Assembly: GCA_903887455.1 (NCBI GenBank)
Contig: CAISPT010000040.1
Coordinates: 1 to 33,174 of the forward strand
Direction: 5' to 3'
DNA length: 33,174 nucleotides
DNA from: an uncultured Opitutaceae bacterium
GTDB taxonomy: Bacteria > Verrucomicrobiota > Verrucomicrobiia > Opitutales > Opitutaceae
Shown here: piece by piece, positions 1-8,105 of the stretch
Position numbering within the stretch: position 1 is the stretch's first letter
How the letters are laid out: the number at the start of each line of letters is the position of its first letter
Notes under the pieces: model-generated
Seen by the model: the letters and a program-made list of their open reading frames with translations, nothing else
Told to the model about the DNA's origin: nothing
Databases searched by the model: none
Made by a program: the position numbers and the translations under genes

Positions 1-1
1 G

Positions 2-982
2 CCCCAGCAGGACGTTCTCTATATCAACAACGGCGACGGAACCTTCACCAACGCGAGCGAGGCGGCGGGTATCTGGGCCCTGCCCCCCCATCGGACCATG
101 TCGGTGCATGCATTGGACTACAACCGGGATGGCCACGAGGACCTCTACATCTGCAACGACGCTACACCGAACATGCTGCTCATCAATGACGGCCATGGTC
201 ATTTCCATGACGAGGCGGGAAAGCGCGGAGTCGCGTTCAACGCCCTGGGCGAGGCTGCGGGATCGATGACCGCCGCGATTGGCGACTGCACCGGGGACGG
301 GATCCAGGATATCCTGGTCTCTCGCCTGGGATACGGCTCGCTCTACGTTGGCTCGGCCCAGGGGGATTGTTCCGATCGGATGATGGCCTCTGGAATCGGG
401 CCCTTAACCGCGCAGTACGTTGGCTGGGGAACCAATTTCATCGATTTCGACAATGCCGGGAAGCTCGACGCCTTTATCGCAAACGGAGACCCCTTCCGAA
501 TGGTGGGCTGGCAGAGCCTGCTGCTGGAAAATGACGGCCAGGGCAATTTCCACAACGCCGTGGACAAGGGCGGCGCCTATTTCCGGACGCCCGTCCGAGC
601 CCGCCCGAGCGTCGTCCTCGATTACGACAACGACGGACGAATGGACCTGCTGGTTGGTCTTATGGGTGACCGGACCGTCCTTCTCCACAACCGCGATACG
701 TCCGGCAACCATTGGATCACGCTTTCGCTTCGCGGGACCAAGAGCAACCCGGCCGGTTGGGGTTCGTGGGTGGAGCTGACGGCGGAGGGAAAGAGCTACG
801 TTCAGGAATGCAGCTGCCCGTCAGGCTTTCTGAGCCAGGGGGATCCTCGGATCCATTTCGGGCTCGGCAAGGCGACCCTGATCCAGCGGATCCAGATCAA
901 GTGGCCGAGCGGCGCGATCCAGACCATGGTCGATGTGCCGGTCGACCAGATCCTGAAGGTGACCGAACCCCTGCCCCAGTGA
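2..982 (+). CDS. FG-GAP/VCBS repeat protein with C-terminal ASPIC/UnbV domain, 5' truncated (CRTAC1-like)
   Basis: The reading frame is open from the left edge of the window, so the true start lies upstream; 326 residues are visible. It shows several calcium-binding FG-GAP/VCBS-type repeats with Asp-rich loops (DYNRDGHEDLY, DCTGDGIQDIL, DFDNAGKLDAF, DYDNDGRMDLL), typical of an extracellular beta-propeller. The last ~80 residues, from GNHWITLSLRG to the end, match the ASPIC/UnbV module, including the IKWPSG-type motif. Such proteins are exported and common in Planctomycetes, Verrucomicrobia and Acidobacteria, where most have no defined role. An N-terminal signal peptide cannot be checked. The stop overlaps the next gene's GTG start in a GTGA arrangement, so the two are translationally coupled at the head of the visible operon. 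The family call is secure; the function is unknown. Confidence 0.88.
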   Translation, partial: PQQDVLYINNGDGTFTNASEAAGIWALPPHRTMSVHALDYNRDGHEDLYICNDATPNMLLINDGHGHFHDEAGKRGVAFNALGEAAGSMTAAIGDCTGDGIQDILVSRLGYGSLYVGSAQGDCSDRMMASGIGPLTAQYVGWGTNFIDFDNAGKLDAFIANGDPFRMVGWQSLLLENDGQGNFHNAVDKGGAYFRTPVRARPSVVLDYDNDGRMDLLVGLMGDRTVLLHNRDTSGNHWITLSLRGTKSNPAGWGSWVELTAEGKSYVQECSCPSGFLSQGDPRIHFGLGKATLIQRIQIKWPSGAIQTMVDVPVDQILKVTEPLPQ

Positions 983-2439
983 GCACGCGCACCTGCATCA
1001 TCCTCGGGGCGGTGGCCCTCGTGGCCGCCGGATGTCAGCCGAAGGCACCAGGCGGCTCCCTCGTCCTGACGCAAACACCCGTCCAGGCGGAGCCCCTGCA
1101 AAACACCACCTTGATGGATGTCAGGTATCCGCATGGAAGCCGGGTGCTGCTGTTGGCGCCGCCATTCGGGCGCGACTCGGTCCTTGAGCTCTCCCGCGGA
1201 CTTGTCGCCGCGGGCGACCCCTGCGTTTCATGGGACGGCCGCTGGGTCTATTTCGCCGGCAAGAGCTCGGACGAAGCCATCTGGCAGATTTACAGGGTAA
1301 ATTCGGGGGGAGGCCTGCCCGAGCTCGTTACCCGGATGCCGGGGGGGGCCATGGGCCCGGCAATCGCAGCCCACGGGCAGCTCGTTTTCAGCTCTCCGGT
1401 CCCAAAGGCGGGTCATTTGTCGGCCGCTCAAGAGCCAGCCGCCCTCTACGGCCAGATGCCGGGCCACGAACCCTACCGGCTCACATTCGGGCCGGACAAT
1501 GCCGTTGATGCCACGGTACTGCGCGACGGGCGGATACTCTACGTCAGCGCAAGGGCCCGCGACAACTACCGGACCCCGAAGAGCTTGGGCCTGTTCACAA
1601 TCAACAATGACGGGACCGAAGTGACCGCCTACGCTTGCCAGGGGGACGGGGCCGACTTTGTGCAACGCCCCCGAGAGTTGGATGACGGGAGGATTGCCTT
1701 CCTCACCGCGCATTCGGGCGAAGGGGGAAGCATGGCCTGGGCAGAGTCCGTCAAGTCAGCGGCCCCCTTCGCCACGCGAGGAAGCCTGTTTAAGTTTGGC
1801 GTCGTCGGCATCCGCTCGGTGGAGCCGACGGCGGGGGGTGAAGTCCTGGCCAGCGCTGAGACCCGCTCCGGGTTGGGCCGTTCGATGACCGGAAACGCGA
1901 AGATCTTCAGGGTAGCGGCTGGTGACGCTTCGCTCAGCACCCCACTCGTTGACGATCCACTGTGGAACAGTATCGAGGCCATGGGAGTCGCGGAACGGCC
2001 CGAACCCAGCGGGCACACGACTGCCATCATGCCGGCGTCGCACTACGGCACCGTCGTTTGCCTCAACGTAAACGACAGCAGCGAACCAGCCGCAGAGGGG
2101 AATCTGGCCCCCGCAGCCGAGCTCCGCGTCTTCGTTCCCGACGGCCCGGGGCTGGCGCGCACACTGGGAACGATACCGGTGGACGCCGACGGCTCCGTCA
2201 TCCTACGCCTGCCCGCCGACGTGCCTCTGGGCCTGGAAACCCTCGACGCCCAGGGGCACGTGCTCCGACACCAGCCGCCATCCCTTTGGCTCCGGCCCGG
2301 GGAGAACCGGGCGTGCATCGGCTGCCATGAGCCGCGCAACCACGCACCCCGAAACATCCGTCCTTTGGCCACGATGCACGGACCTGCTCACTTGGAGCTC
2401 ACCAGCCAGACATCCGCGGCCCACGCGGCCACACCATGA
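979..2439 (+). CDS. Exported beta-propeller lipoprotein with one c-type haem site, hydrazine-synthase-alpha-like (shortened)
   Basis: The 486-residue product starts at a GTG that overlaps the upstream stop. This start gives a clean lipoprotein signal (hydrophobic stretch, then VAAGC, Cys19); a longer upstream frame would run antisensically through the first gene's coding frame and lacks a signal. The body has WD40/TolB-like propeller blades (for example SWDGRWVYFAG and DGRILYVSA). Near the end is a single CxxCH (C446, C449, H450) followed by EPRNHAP. This layout, propeller then GCHE-R-AP, is what I recall of HzsA-related proteins of Planctomycetes and Verrucomicrobia. Those continue into a second domain with another CxxCH, while this one stops about 36 residues after the motif. 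It is presumably anchored in a membrane facing the periplasm or outside, carrying one covalent haem. Hydrazine synthesis itself is not implied. It overlaps the next gene by ATGA. Confidence 0.72.
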   Translation: MSTRTCIILGAVALVAAGCQPKAPGGSLVLTQTPVQAEPLQNTTLMDVRYPHGSRVLLLAPPFGRDSVLELSRGLVAAGDPCVSWDGRWVYFAGKSSDEAIWQIYRVNSGGGLPELVTRMPGGAMGPAIAAHGQLVFSSPVPKAGHLSAAQEPAALYGQMPGHEPYRLTFGPDNAVDATVLRDGRILYVSARARDNYRTPKSLGLFTINNDGTEVTAYACQGDGADFVQRPRELDDGRIAFLTAHSGEGGSMAWAESVKSAAPFATRGSLFKFGVVGIRSVEPTAGGEVLASAETRSGLGRSMTGNAKIFRVAAGDASLSTPLVDDPLWNSIEAMGVAERPEPSGHTTAIMPASHYGTVVCLNVNDSSEPAAEGNLAPAAELRVFVPDGPGLARTLGTIPVDADGSVILRLPADVPLGLETLDAQGHVLRHQPPSLWLRPGENRACIGCHEPRNHAPRNIRPLATMHGPAHLELTSQTSAAHAATP

Positions 2440-4409
2440 ATCTCAAAAGAATCATCGTGGTCACGTCGTCGCTCGCCCTGGCGGTCGCCGGGGCCACCGT
2501 GGGAGGACTCTCGGGCATGCGCGAGCACGAGCGCATCCGATCAGGCCTGCCCAACCTCGGATTGGTCTCCTGCATGAAATGTCACGAGCGGGGCCTGGAC
2601 TCGTTACCCTGGGCAAAGCCGCGCCCGCACCACGACTCCCCCGACGGTATCGCCGTATCACCTGACGGCAGGACGCTGTTCATTGCCCTGAGCGACAGGG
2701 ACGAGGTCGCCGAGGCCGACGTTGCCTCGCTCGCCGTCACCCGACGCTTGAAGGTGCCGGGTGGACCCTTCGGACTCGCCCTCGACACGGCGGGCAATCG
2801 CCTCTTTGTGGCGTGCCGCAATCAGGACAGGATTGCGGTGATTGGCACGCGCGACCTCAAAGAGCTGGACTCCGTTTCGGTGGGTATACGCCCGACCGCG
2901 GTCGCATACTGCCGGACGCCAAACGGGGAGCGGCTGATTGTCCCCAACTCGGGAAGCGATGACATCTCCGTACTATCGGTAGCGCCGCTCCTCGAGCTCA
3001 CGCGCACAGCCGCCGGTCGCGAGCCGTATTCAGTTGCGGTCTCAGACGGCGGGCGCCGCGTCTACATCGCGAACCGTATGTCTGTGCACGAGCGGCTTCT
3101 CAGCCAACCCGCCTCGGAGGTCACGGTGCTCGACCCGTCCGACGGACACGTCCTAAACCGGGTAGACCTCCAATCCGCCCACCTGGCGGAGGGCGTAACC
3201 GACGTGCCAGTGCGGGGGTGGGTCATCAACTCGATGGTCCGGGTACGCAACCTGATCCCAATCACACAAGTGAAGGATGGATGGGTCATGTCCTCAGGGA
3301 TCGCGATAACCCGCCATGATGGCTCCGTGACGCAGGTTCCGCTGGACGAGGCGAACGCATACTTCCCCGACCCGTCGGGCATTGCGGCAAGCCCCGACGG
3401 CAGGCGAGCGTACGTGGCCTCGGGCGGAGCCGATGTCGTGACCGTACTAGACCTCGACCGTCTAGGAGCGTGGCTGGACCACGCCGGAGAGGCGGAGAGA
3501 GGTGACGCCCCCGAAAACATGGCGCTGTCGTATCGTTATGTGGCCGCCCGGATTCCGACCGGCTGCAACCCCCAGCATCTTGCGCTGTCCCCCGACGGAA
3601 GCCGGCTTTTTATCGCCGAACGCCTCGATGACGGGATTCTTGTCGTGGACACGACAAGCCTCAAGCCTGCAGGGAGGATCATTCTTGGCGACCGCGGCCT
3701 CGACGACCCCATTCGCCTCGGCGAGAGGGTTTTCACGCGGGCCCGCTACTCGTTCCAGGGCCAGTTCTCCTGCCGCTCCTGCCACCCGGACGGCCACGTG
3801 GACGGGCTCTCCTATGACTTCGACGGCGCCGGCGTCGGCGACAACCTGCTTGCGAACCGAAGCCTGTGCGGCGTGGCGGGCACCGAGCCCTTCAAGTGGA
3901 ACGGAAAAAACCCAACGTTGCAGTACCAGGATGGACCGCGCTTCGCGCGAGTCCTGATGAGGACCGACGAGATCCCCCAGCCTCAGCTGGACCAGCTGGC
4001 GACATACATCAAGCACCTCCCTCCGACGCGCACCGTACCCTGGAGCCGGGTAGGCCAGCCGCTCACGCCCTCGGAAGAGCGCGGCCGAAAGCTTTTCTTT
4101 GCCACTCGGCGCCCCGACGGCACGCCAATCCCGTTCGCCCGCCAGTGCCAAACCTGCCACCGGCCACCGCTCTTCACCAACCGGCTCATGACCTCGGTCG
4201 GCACCCAAGGGGCGCAGGATTCGTCGGGCGTCTTTGACACGCCGCACCTGATCGGAGTCGGCGCCATGGCGCCGTACCTCCACGACGGGCGGGCAAGGAC
4301 CCTGGAAGAGATCTGGACCGTCTACCAGAAGGACGATCTTCACGGCGTTAGCAGCTACTGGTCTAAGGAGCAGCTAAACGACCTGGTTGAGTACCTTAAA
4401 ACCATTTAG
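2436..4409 (+). CDS. Tri-haem YVTN beta-propeller cytochrome with C-terminal cytochrome c peroxidase/MauG-like domain
   Basis: The 657-residue product begins with a membrane-spanning or signal segment (residues 5-25), then an early CxxCH (C46, C49, H50). Residues ~65-420 form a YVTN/YncE-type propeller, with repeats such as GIAVSPDGRTLFIALSD, PFGLALDTAGNRLFVAC and HLALSPDGSRLFIAER. The last third is a di-haem cytochrome module with CxxCH at C446/H450 and C571/H575, and a terminal APYLHDGRARTLEEI segment (M611, H616) typical of cytochrome c peroxidase/MauG relatives. It is expected to work in the periplasm as a redox or electron-transfer protein; a peroxidase activity is possible but not shown. 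The start overlaps the upstream stop (ATGA), and the next gene follows after 7 bp. YVTN propellers also occur in PQQ-alcohol-dehydrogenase-associated clusters, which is a useful precedent. Confidence 0.82.
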   Translation: MNLKRIIVVTSSLALAVAGATVGGLSGMREHERIRSGLPNLGLVSCMKCHERGLDSLPWAKPRPHHDSPDGIAVSPDGRTLFIALSDRDEVAEADVASLAVTRRLKVPGGPFGLALDTAGNRLFVACRNQDRIAVIGTRDLKELDSVSVGIRPTAVAYCRTPNGERLIVPNSGSDDISVLSVAPLLELTRTAAGREPYSVAVSDGGRRVYIANRMSVHERLLSQPASEVTVLDPSDGHVLNRVDLQSAHLAEGVTDVPVRGWVINSMVRVRNLIPITQVKDGWVMSSGIAITRHDGSVTQVPLDEANAYFPDPSGIAASPDGRRAYVASGGADVVTVLDLDRLGAWLDHAGEAERGDAPENMALSYRYVAARIPTGCNPQHLALSPDGSRLFIAERLDDGILVVDTTSLKPAGRIILGDRGLDDPIRLGERVFTRARYSFQGQFSCRSCHPDGHVDGLSYDFDGAGVGDNLLANRSLCGVAGTEPFKWNGKNPTLQYQDGPRFARVLMRTDEIPQPQLDQLATYIKHLPPTRTVPWSRVGQPLTPSEERGRKLFFATRRPDGTPIPFARQCQTCHRPPLFTNRLMTSVGTQGAQDSSGVFDTPHLIGVGAMAPYLHDGRARTLEEIWTVYQKDDLHGVSSYWSKEQLNDLVEYLKTI

Positions 4410-4416
4410 GCCACAC

Positions 4417-5577
4417 ATGAACATTCGACACATTTTCTCGTGCCGCGCATTCGCGAACAACGCCTTGCTCTGCACGCTAATCCTTTGGTCTCGCGGTTCC
4501 ACTGGGGCCGCGACGACGCCAACGGTGGCTGCCGTCCCGCCGCTCCCACGCATCAGCCGATTCGAGAACTTTGGAGAGAAGGACGGACTGCCATCACACA
4601 AGGTGCACAGCGTTCTGAAAGCCAGCGACGGCAGGCTGTGGCTTGGGACGACCAACGGGCTGTGCGTGCGTGAACCGAACGGGGCCTTCCGCCGCTATGG
4701 GCCCGAGGACGGGTTGAGCCACGCGGTCGTGCTAAGCATGGCGGAAGACACCGAATCCGGTGACTTGTGGCTCGCTACGATGCAGGGGCTCAGCCGTTTC
4801 AGCGGGGGCAAGTTCACCACCTTCACCCAAACTAACAGCGGACTGCCCAACAACGTGGTTTACGGCGTGGCCGTCATCGACGGGACGGTATGGGCGGCGA
4901 CCCCGGCGGGCGCGGGCGCCTACCACATCAGATCAAAGACCTGGAAAATCTTCGACCAGAACAACGCCGACATGGAGGAGCCTTGGTGCTACGCGATCGC
5001 TCCTGGCAGCGGAGTGGTGTACATCGGAGTGTGGGCTGGGGGGATCGTGGAATACGACCCGAAGACCGGCAGCTTCAAGGCCTACCGCGATCCCGATGGC
5101 GATTTCCAGTTCCAGCTCACGCCTAACAGCGGGCCGATCGCCGACATAACCTCGTGGGTCGCTTACCAGGACGGCATCCTTTGGCAGGCAACCTACTTCG
5201 GCCTTTCCCGCTACGACACAAAGGATGCGACATGGCGGACGTGGGTGCAGGACAAGACACCCCTAGTGTCCAATTTCATCAATACGGTCTTTGCCCACGG
5301 TCGCGTCGCCTGGATTGCGACAGACCGAGGCGTATCGGTCACCGACGGAATCAACTGGGACAACTATATCGTCGGCGAGAACGGCCAAGGCATGGTCCGC
5401 ACCTTTCGATCCGCCCAAGACCCGCAGACCCGCACGATGTCCACGGCTTTGGCAAACGGCTTCGTGCTGGCGATCTGGGCCGACGACCACGAGGCCTGGT
5501 TCGCAACCTCCAACGGTTTGAGCCACGCCCTCTTCGATGGGCCGCCTTCCCCAAAAGCCTCCGCTTCAAACCCCTAG
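4417..5577 (+). CDS. Exported stand-alone two-component-regulator-type (Reg_prop) beta-propeller protein
   Basis: The product has 386 residues when started at the ATG 7 bp after the previous stop; a TTG 30 bp further upstream is in frame but lies inside the preceding gene. The N terminus has a signal-like hydrophobic stretch (NALLCTLILW). The rest is repeats of the Reg_prop type, each with a VHSVL-like turn and a DGRLWLGTTNGL-like strand: SHKVHSVL...LWLGTTNGL, AVVLSMAED...LWLATMQGL, NVVYGVA...VWAATPAG, FINTVFA...AWIATDRGV, and EAWFATSNGL. In hybrid two-component systems these repeats form the periplasmic sensor half and are followed by a Y_Y_Y domain, a membrane helix and a kinase. Here all of those are missing. 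It may be a free ligand-binding or scaffolding propeller for the neighbouring cytochromes, but this is inference. Confidence 0.8.
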   Translation: MNIRHIFSCRAFANNALLCTLILWSRGSTGAATTPTVAAVPPLPRISRFENFGEKDGLPSHKVHSVLKASDGRLWLGTTNGLCVREPNGAFRRYGPEDGLSHAVVLSMAEDTESGDLWLATMQGLSRFSGGKFTTFTQTNSGLPNNVVYGVAVIDGTVWAATPAGAGAYHIRSKTWKIFDQNNADMEEPWCYAIAPGSGVVYIGVWAGGIVEYDPKTGSFKAYRDPDGDFQFQLTPNSGPIADITSWVAYQDGILWQATYFGLSRYDTKDATWRTWVQDKTPLVSNFINTVFAHGRVAWIATDRGVSVTDGINWDNYIVGENGQGMVRTFRSAQDPQTRTMSTALANGFVLAIWADDHEAWFATSNGLSHALFDGPPSPKASASNP

Positions 5578-5603
5578 GCCCACTTCAATACGAGCATGCG
5601 CCA

Positions 5604-6989
5604 ATGAAAACCTCTTGTCTGTGCCTCATAGCCCTTGCCTCCGCCACTGTCGGTGTCGGCCCCACCCTTTCCGCTGGGGAACCCAAAACGTCCGCCCCCG
5701 CGACAACGCCCACCTTTGTCCCTCCGACTGAGGCGGACTCGGCATCAGGTCATCGTTTCATTTACGGGAACCCAAACGAAACGTACCCCTACTACGCCGG
5801 GGTGCCCCGCGAACTCTGGCCGTTCCGAAGCGTCGAACCCTACACGAAATTCTTCATCACTCGAATGCCGTTCCGGGGACCTGGGAGGGACTATCCACCG
5901 CCGGCAAACCTGAAGACGCTCAAGGTCGGGCTGCTCGACTCCCCGAATTATGGCCCGAACTGGGACCGTAGCGTGCGCCAGCGGGAGGGAATTATCCTCG
6001 CCGTAGAAGAGGCGAACCGCGCCCGCCGTGAGGGACAACTTCCCTTCGAGCTGATCGAACGAGAGGGCATTGCCCAATGGGGTGGCGCAGCGAATCTTGC
6101 TGCGGAATTTGCCGACCAGGGCGTGCTCGGATACCTGGGCACGATCGACGGCGCCGAGGCCCATGTTGCGCTGCGCGTCACCCTAAAGACGGAGATTGTG
6201 ATGGTAAACACTTCCGACCCTGACCCGACTCTAACAGAGACTAGCATACCCTGGCTTCTACGTGTCTTGCCCGACCATAGGATAGAGGAGGCGAAGCTGG
6301 CCGAGCTGATCGTGAACAAGTACGGCTGCAAGCGAATCGCCATCCTTAGAGCGGGCGACCGATTTGGGCGCCTTGGGGTACACACGTTCATGAATTTCGC
6401 CCGCCGGCTAGGTTGTCCAACGGTGCAGGAACTGCTCTTCAAACCGGGAGGGAACGACATTCCCCACCAGATTGCCGCGATCAAGGAGGCCGAACCTGAC
6501 GCCATCTTCTTCATAGGTGAGCCGGACGACATCGGCCGCTTTGCGAAGCAATTCCGCCAGGCAGGGATCCAGGCACGATTTTTCGGCACGGACCTTCTGA
6601 TGGAGGACCGCTTCCTGCAGGAGGCTGGGGATTCCGCCGAGGGAACGATCATCACGTGCCTCTTTGATCCCTCGCGGAAGGACCCGCTCTGGGTAAGCTT
6701 CGTGGCCCAATTTCGGCAGCGCTGGGGTCACGACCCCGACGCCTATGCCGCCTATGCCTACGACGGGGCCCAGGTCCTCCTCCACGCCATCCGGAAGGCC
6801 GGCCCGAATCGTTGGCGCATCAGGGATGAGGTGTGTAACCTCGACTTCTACCAGGGCGTGACAGGTTGGATGCAGTTCGACGGCACCGTCAGCAACATCG
6901 CCCCTGCACGCCTCGTCCGGTTTGAGCATGGACACCGCGTATTCGAGCCCGAGCCTGAATTCCTGCCCGTGATTGCTCAGGGGCTCTAG
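5604..6989 (+). CDS. Periplasmic ABC-type substrate-binding protein, branched-chain amino acid (LivJ/Peripla_BP_6) fold
   Basis: The 461-residue product starts at the ATG 26 bp after the previous stop and carries a signal peptide (LCLIALASATVGVGPTLSAGE). Residues ~25-110 form an unusual Pro/Tyr/Phe-rich extension (YPYYAGVPRELWPF, MPFRGPGRDYPPP). The type I binding-protein fold follows from about residue 110, with recognisable elements: LKVGLLDSPNYGPNWD, GIILAVEEANR, VLGYLGTIDGAEAH, KRIAILRAGDRFGR, PDAIFFIGEPDDIGRFAKQ and AAYAYDGAQVLLHAI. It is longer than typical LivJ-type proteins (~370-400 residues) because of the extension. No permease or ATPase gene is nearby, so a sensing or ligand-presenting role with the haem proteins is as likely as transport. 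The ligand cannot be read from the sequence. Confidence 0.83.
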   Translation: MKTSCLCLIALASATVGVGPTLSAGEPKTSAPATTPTFVPPTEADSASGHRFIYGNPNETYPYYAGVPRELWPFRSVEPYTKFFITRMPFRGPGRDYPPPANLKTLKVGLLDSPNYGPNWDRSVRQREGIILAVEEANRARREGQLPFELIEREGIAQWGGAANLAAEFADQGVLGYLGTIDGAEAHVALRVTLKTEIVMVNTSDPDPTLTETSIPWLLRVLPDHRIEEAKLAELIVNKYGCKRIAILRAGDRFGRLGVHTFMNFARRLGCPTVQELLFKPGGNDIPHQIAAIKEAEPDAIFFIGEPDDIGRFAKQFRQAGIQARFFGTDLLMEDRFLQEAGDSAEGTIITCLFDPSRKDPLWVSFVAQFRQRWGHDPDAYAAYAYDGAQVLLHAIRKAGPNRWRIRDEVCNLDFYQGVTGWMQFDGTVSNIAPARLVRFEHGHRVFEPEPEFLPVIAQGL

Positions 6990-7001
6990 CCGGTACCGAC
7001 C

Positions 7002-8105
7002 ATGCCTGCCCGACTTTGCGGTTCAATCGTACTGCTGCTTATCGCGCCGCTTGCGGGAGGTGCCGCCACGCCCAACGTGACACTCGGGCTCGTGGTGCCC
7101 TCTTCCGAACCGGAAGCGGTGAGTTTGCTCCGGGGAGTGCAGCTTGCGGTTGGCGATGCAAACGAGGCCGGCAAGGGGCCGGTAGCACTCGAGGTGCAGG
7201 GAAGCGGAGGCCAATGGGGCACCGCTGGCAACGACGCGGTGCACCTGATTTCCCAGCTCCACGCCGACGCGGTCATCTCCCCCTCCGACGGGGCAACGAA
7301 CCACCTCATCCTACAGGTATCGGGCCGGACACAGGTACCGGTTGCCAGCCTTTGCTCAGATTCGTCGATCACGAATGCCGGTGTAATCTGGGCAGTGCGC
7401 GTTGTCCCGCGAACCGATCAGGAAGTGGAGACTCTATTGGCCTCGGCGCAGCAACCGGGCCGATCCCCGCTCAATTGGTGGGCAATAATTCCTTCGGGGC
7501 GACCTGCCCGTCCAGTCCGACGCGACATCGAAAGAGCTGCTCAACACACGGGAACCCATCTCGGGAAGGTTCTAGAGGCCGGGGGCCGGGAGATGGACCC
7601 TGCGGCGAAGGCTCGCCAGATCGTCGCTGCAGCACCCGACGGGGTGCTGATCTGGCTGGCGCCGCAGGAGGCAGGAAAGGTTGCCGCTGCATTGAGAGCC
7701 GCCGGCTACGGCGGCCGCTTGGCGGGCCCCAGCCCGCTCGATTCGCCGGGTTTCATTTCTGCAGCCGGCGCCGCGGCGAACGGAGTATGCATTGCGGGCT
7801 TCTTCGCTGATGAGAATGCTCGCGAGCGCGCCAGGGACTTTCAAAGGCGGTTTCTAGGGCGGTTCACAGAGGCGCCGGATTTCACCGCAGCCGCGGCGCA
7901 TGACGCGGCCGTGGTCCTGATTGAAGCTTTGCGCCACGGCAAAGGTGGCTCGGCCGGCAGCCCATTCCCACTAGCGCTTCCAATAACTGGGGTAACGGGG
8001 ATCCTCCATTTTGACAACCAGGGCAACAGGACTGACCCTCTGCAGGTGATGTTCTGCGAAAAGGGCTGTTTCATTCCCCTTGGACACGGAGGCACTAAAT
8101 CATGA
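7002..8105 (+). CDS. Second periplasmic binding protein of the branched-chain amino acid type
   Basis: The 367-residue product has a short signal peptide (GSIVLLLIAPLAGGAATP) and a compact type I periplasmic binding-protein fold: VTLGLVVPSSEPEAVSLL, GVQLAVGDANEAG, VPVASLCSDSSITNAG, and a late AAAAHDAAVVLIEALRHG helix. It follows the first binding protein by 12 bp and is clearly divergent from it, so it is not a recent tandem copy. The C terminus carries a Cys pair (MFCEKGC). Its stop overlaps the start of the Tll0287-like haem protein by 4 bp (ATGA), which implies coupled synthesis. Two different binding proteins without transporter genes suggest sensing, or delivery to a transporter encoded elsewhere. 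The family call is good; the ligand is unknown. Confidence 0.78.
   Translation: MPARLCGSIVLLLIAPLAGGAATPNVTLGLVVPSSEPEAVSLLRGVQLAVGDANEAGKGPVALEVQGSGGQWGTAGNDAVHLISQLHADAVISPSDGATNHLILQVSGRTQVPVASLCSDSSITNAGVIWAVRVVPRTDQEVETLLASAQQPGRSPLNWWAIIPSGRPARPVRRDIERAAQHTGTHLGKVLEAGGREMDPAAKARQIVAAAPDGVLIWLAPQEAGKVAAALRAAGYGGRLAGPSPLDSPGFISAAGAAANGVCIAGFFADENARERARDFQRRFLGRFTEAPDFTAAAAHDAAVVLIEALRHGKGGSAGSPFPLALPITGVTGILHFDNQGNRTDPLQVMFCEKGCFIPLGHGGTKS

Noticed and set aside
979-2439. A true hydrazine synthase alpha subunit
   Set aside because: The protein has one haem site rather than two, is shorter, and no HzsB/HzsC-like genes or other anammox genes are nearby. Only the family resemblance is kept.
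3462-4343. A 293-residue minus-strand frame
   Set aside because: Antisense to the tri-haem cytochrome gene, whose motifs are clear; no domain is recognisable in it.
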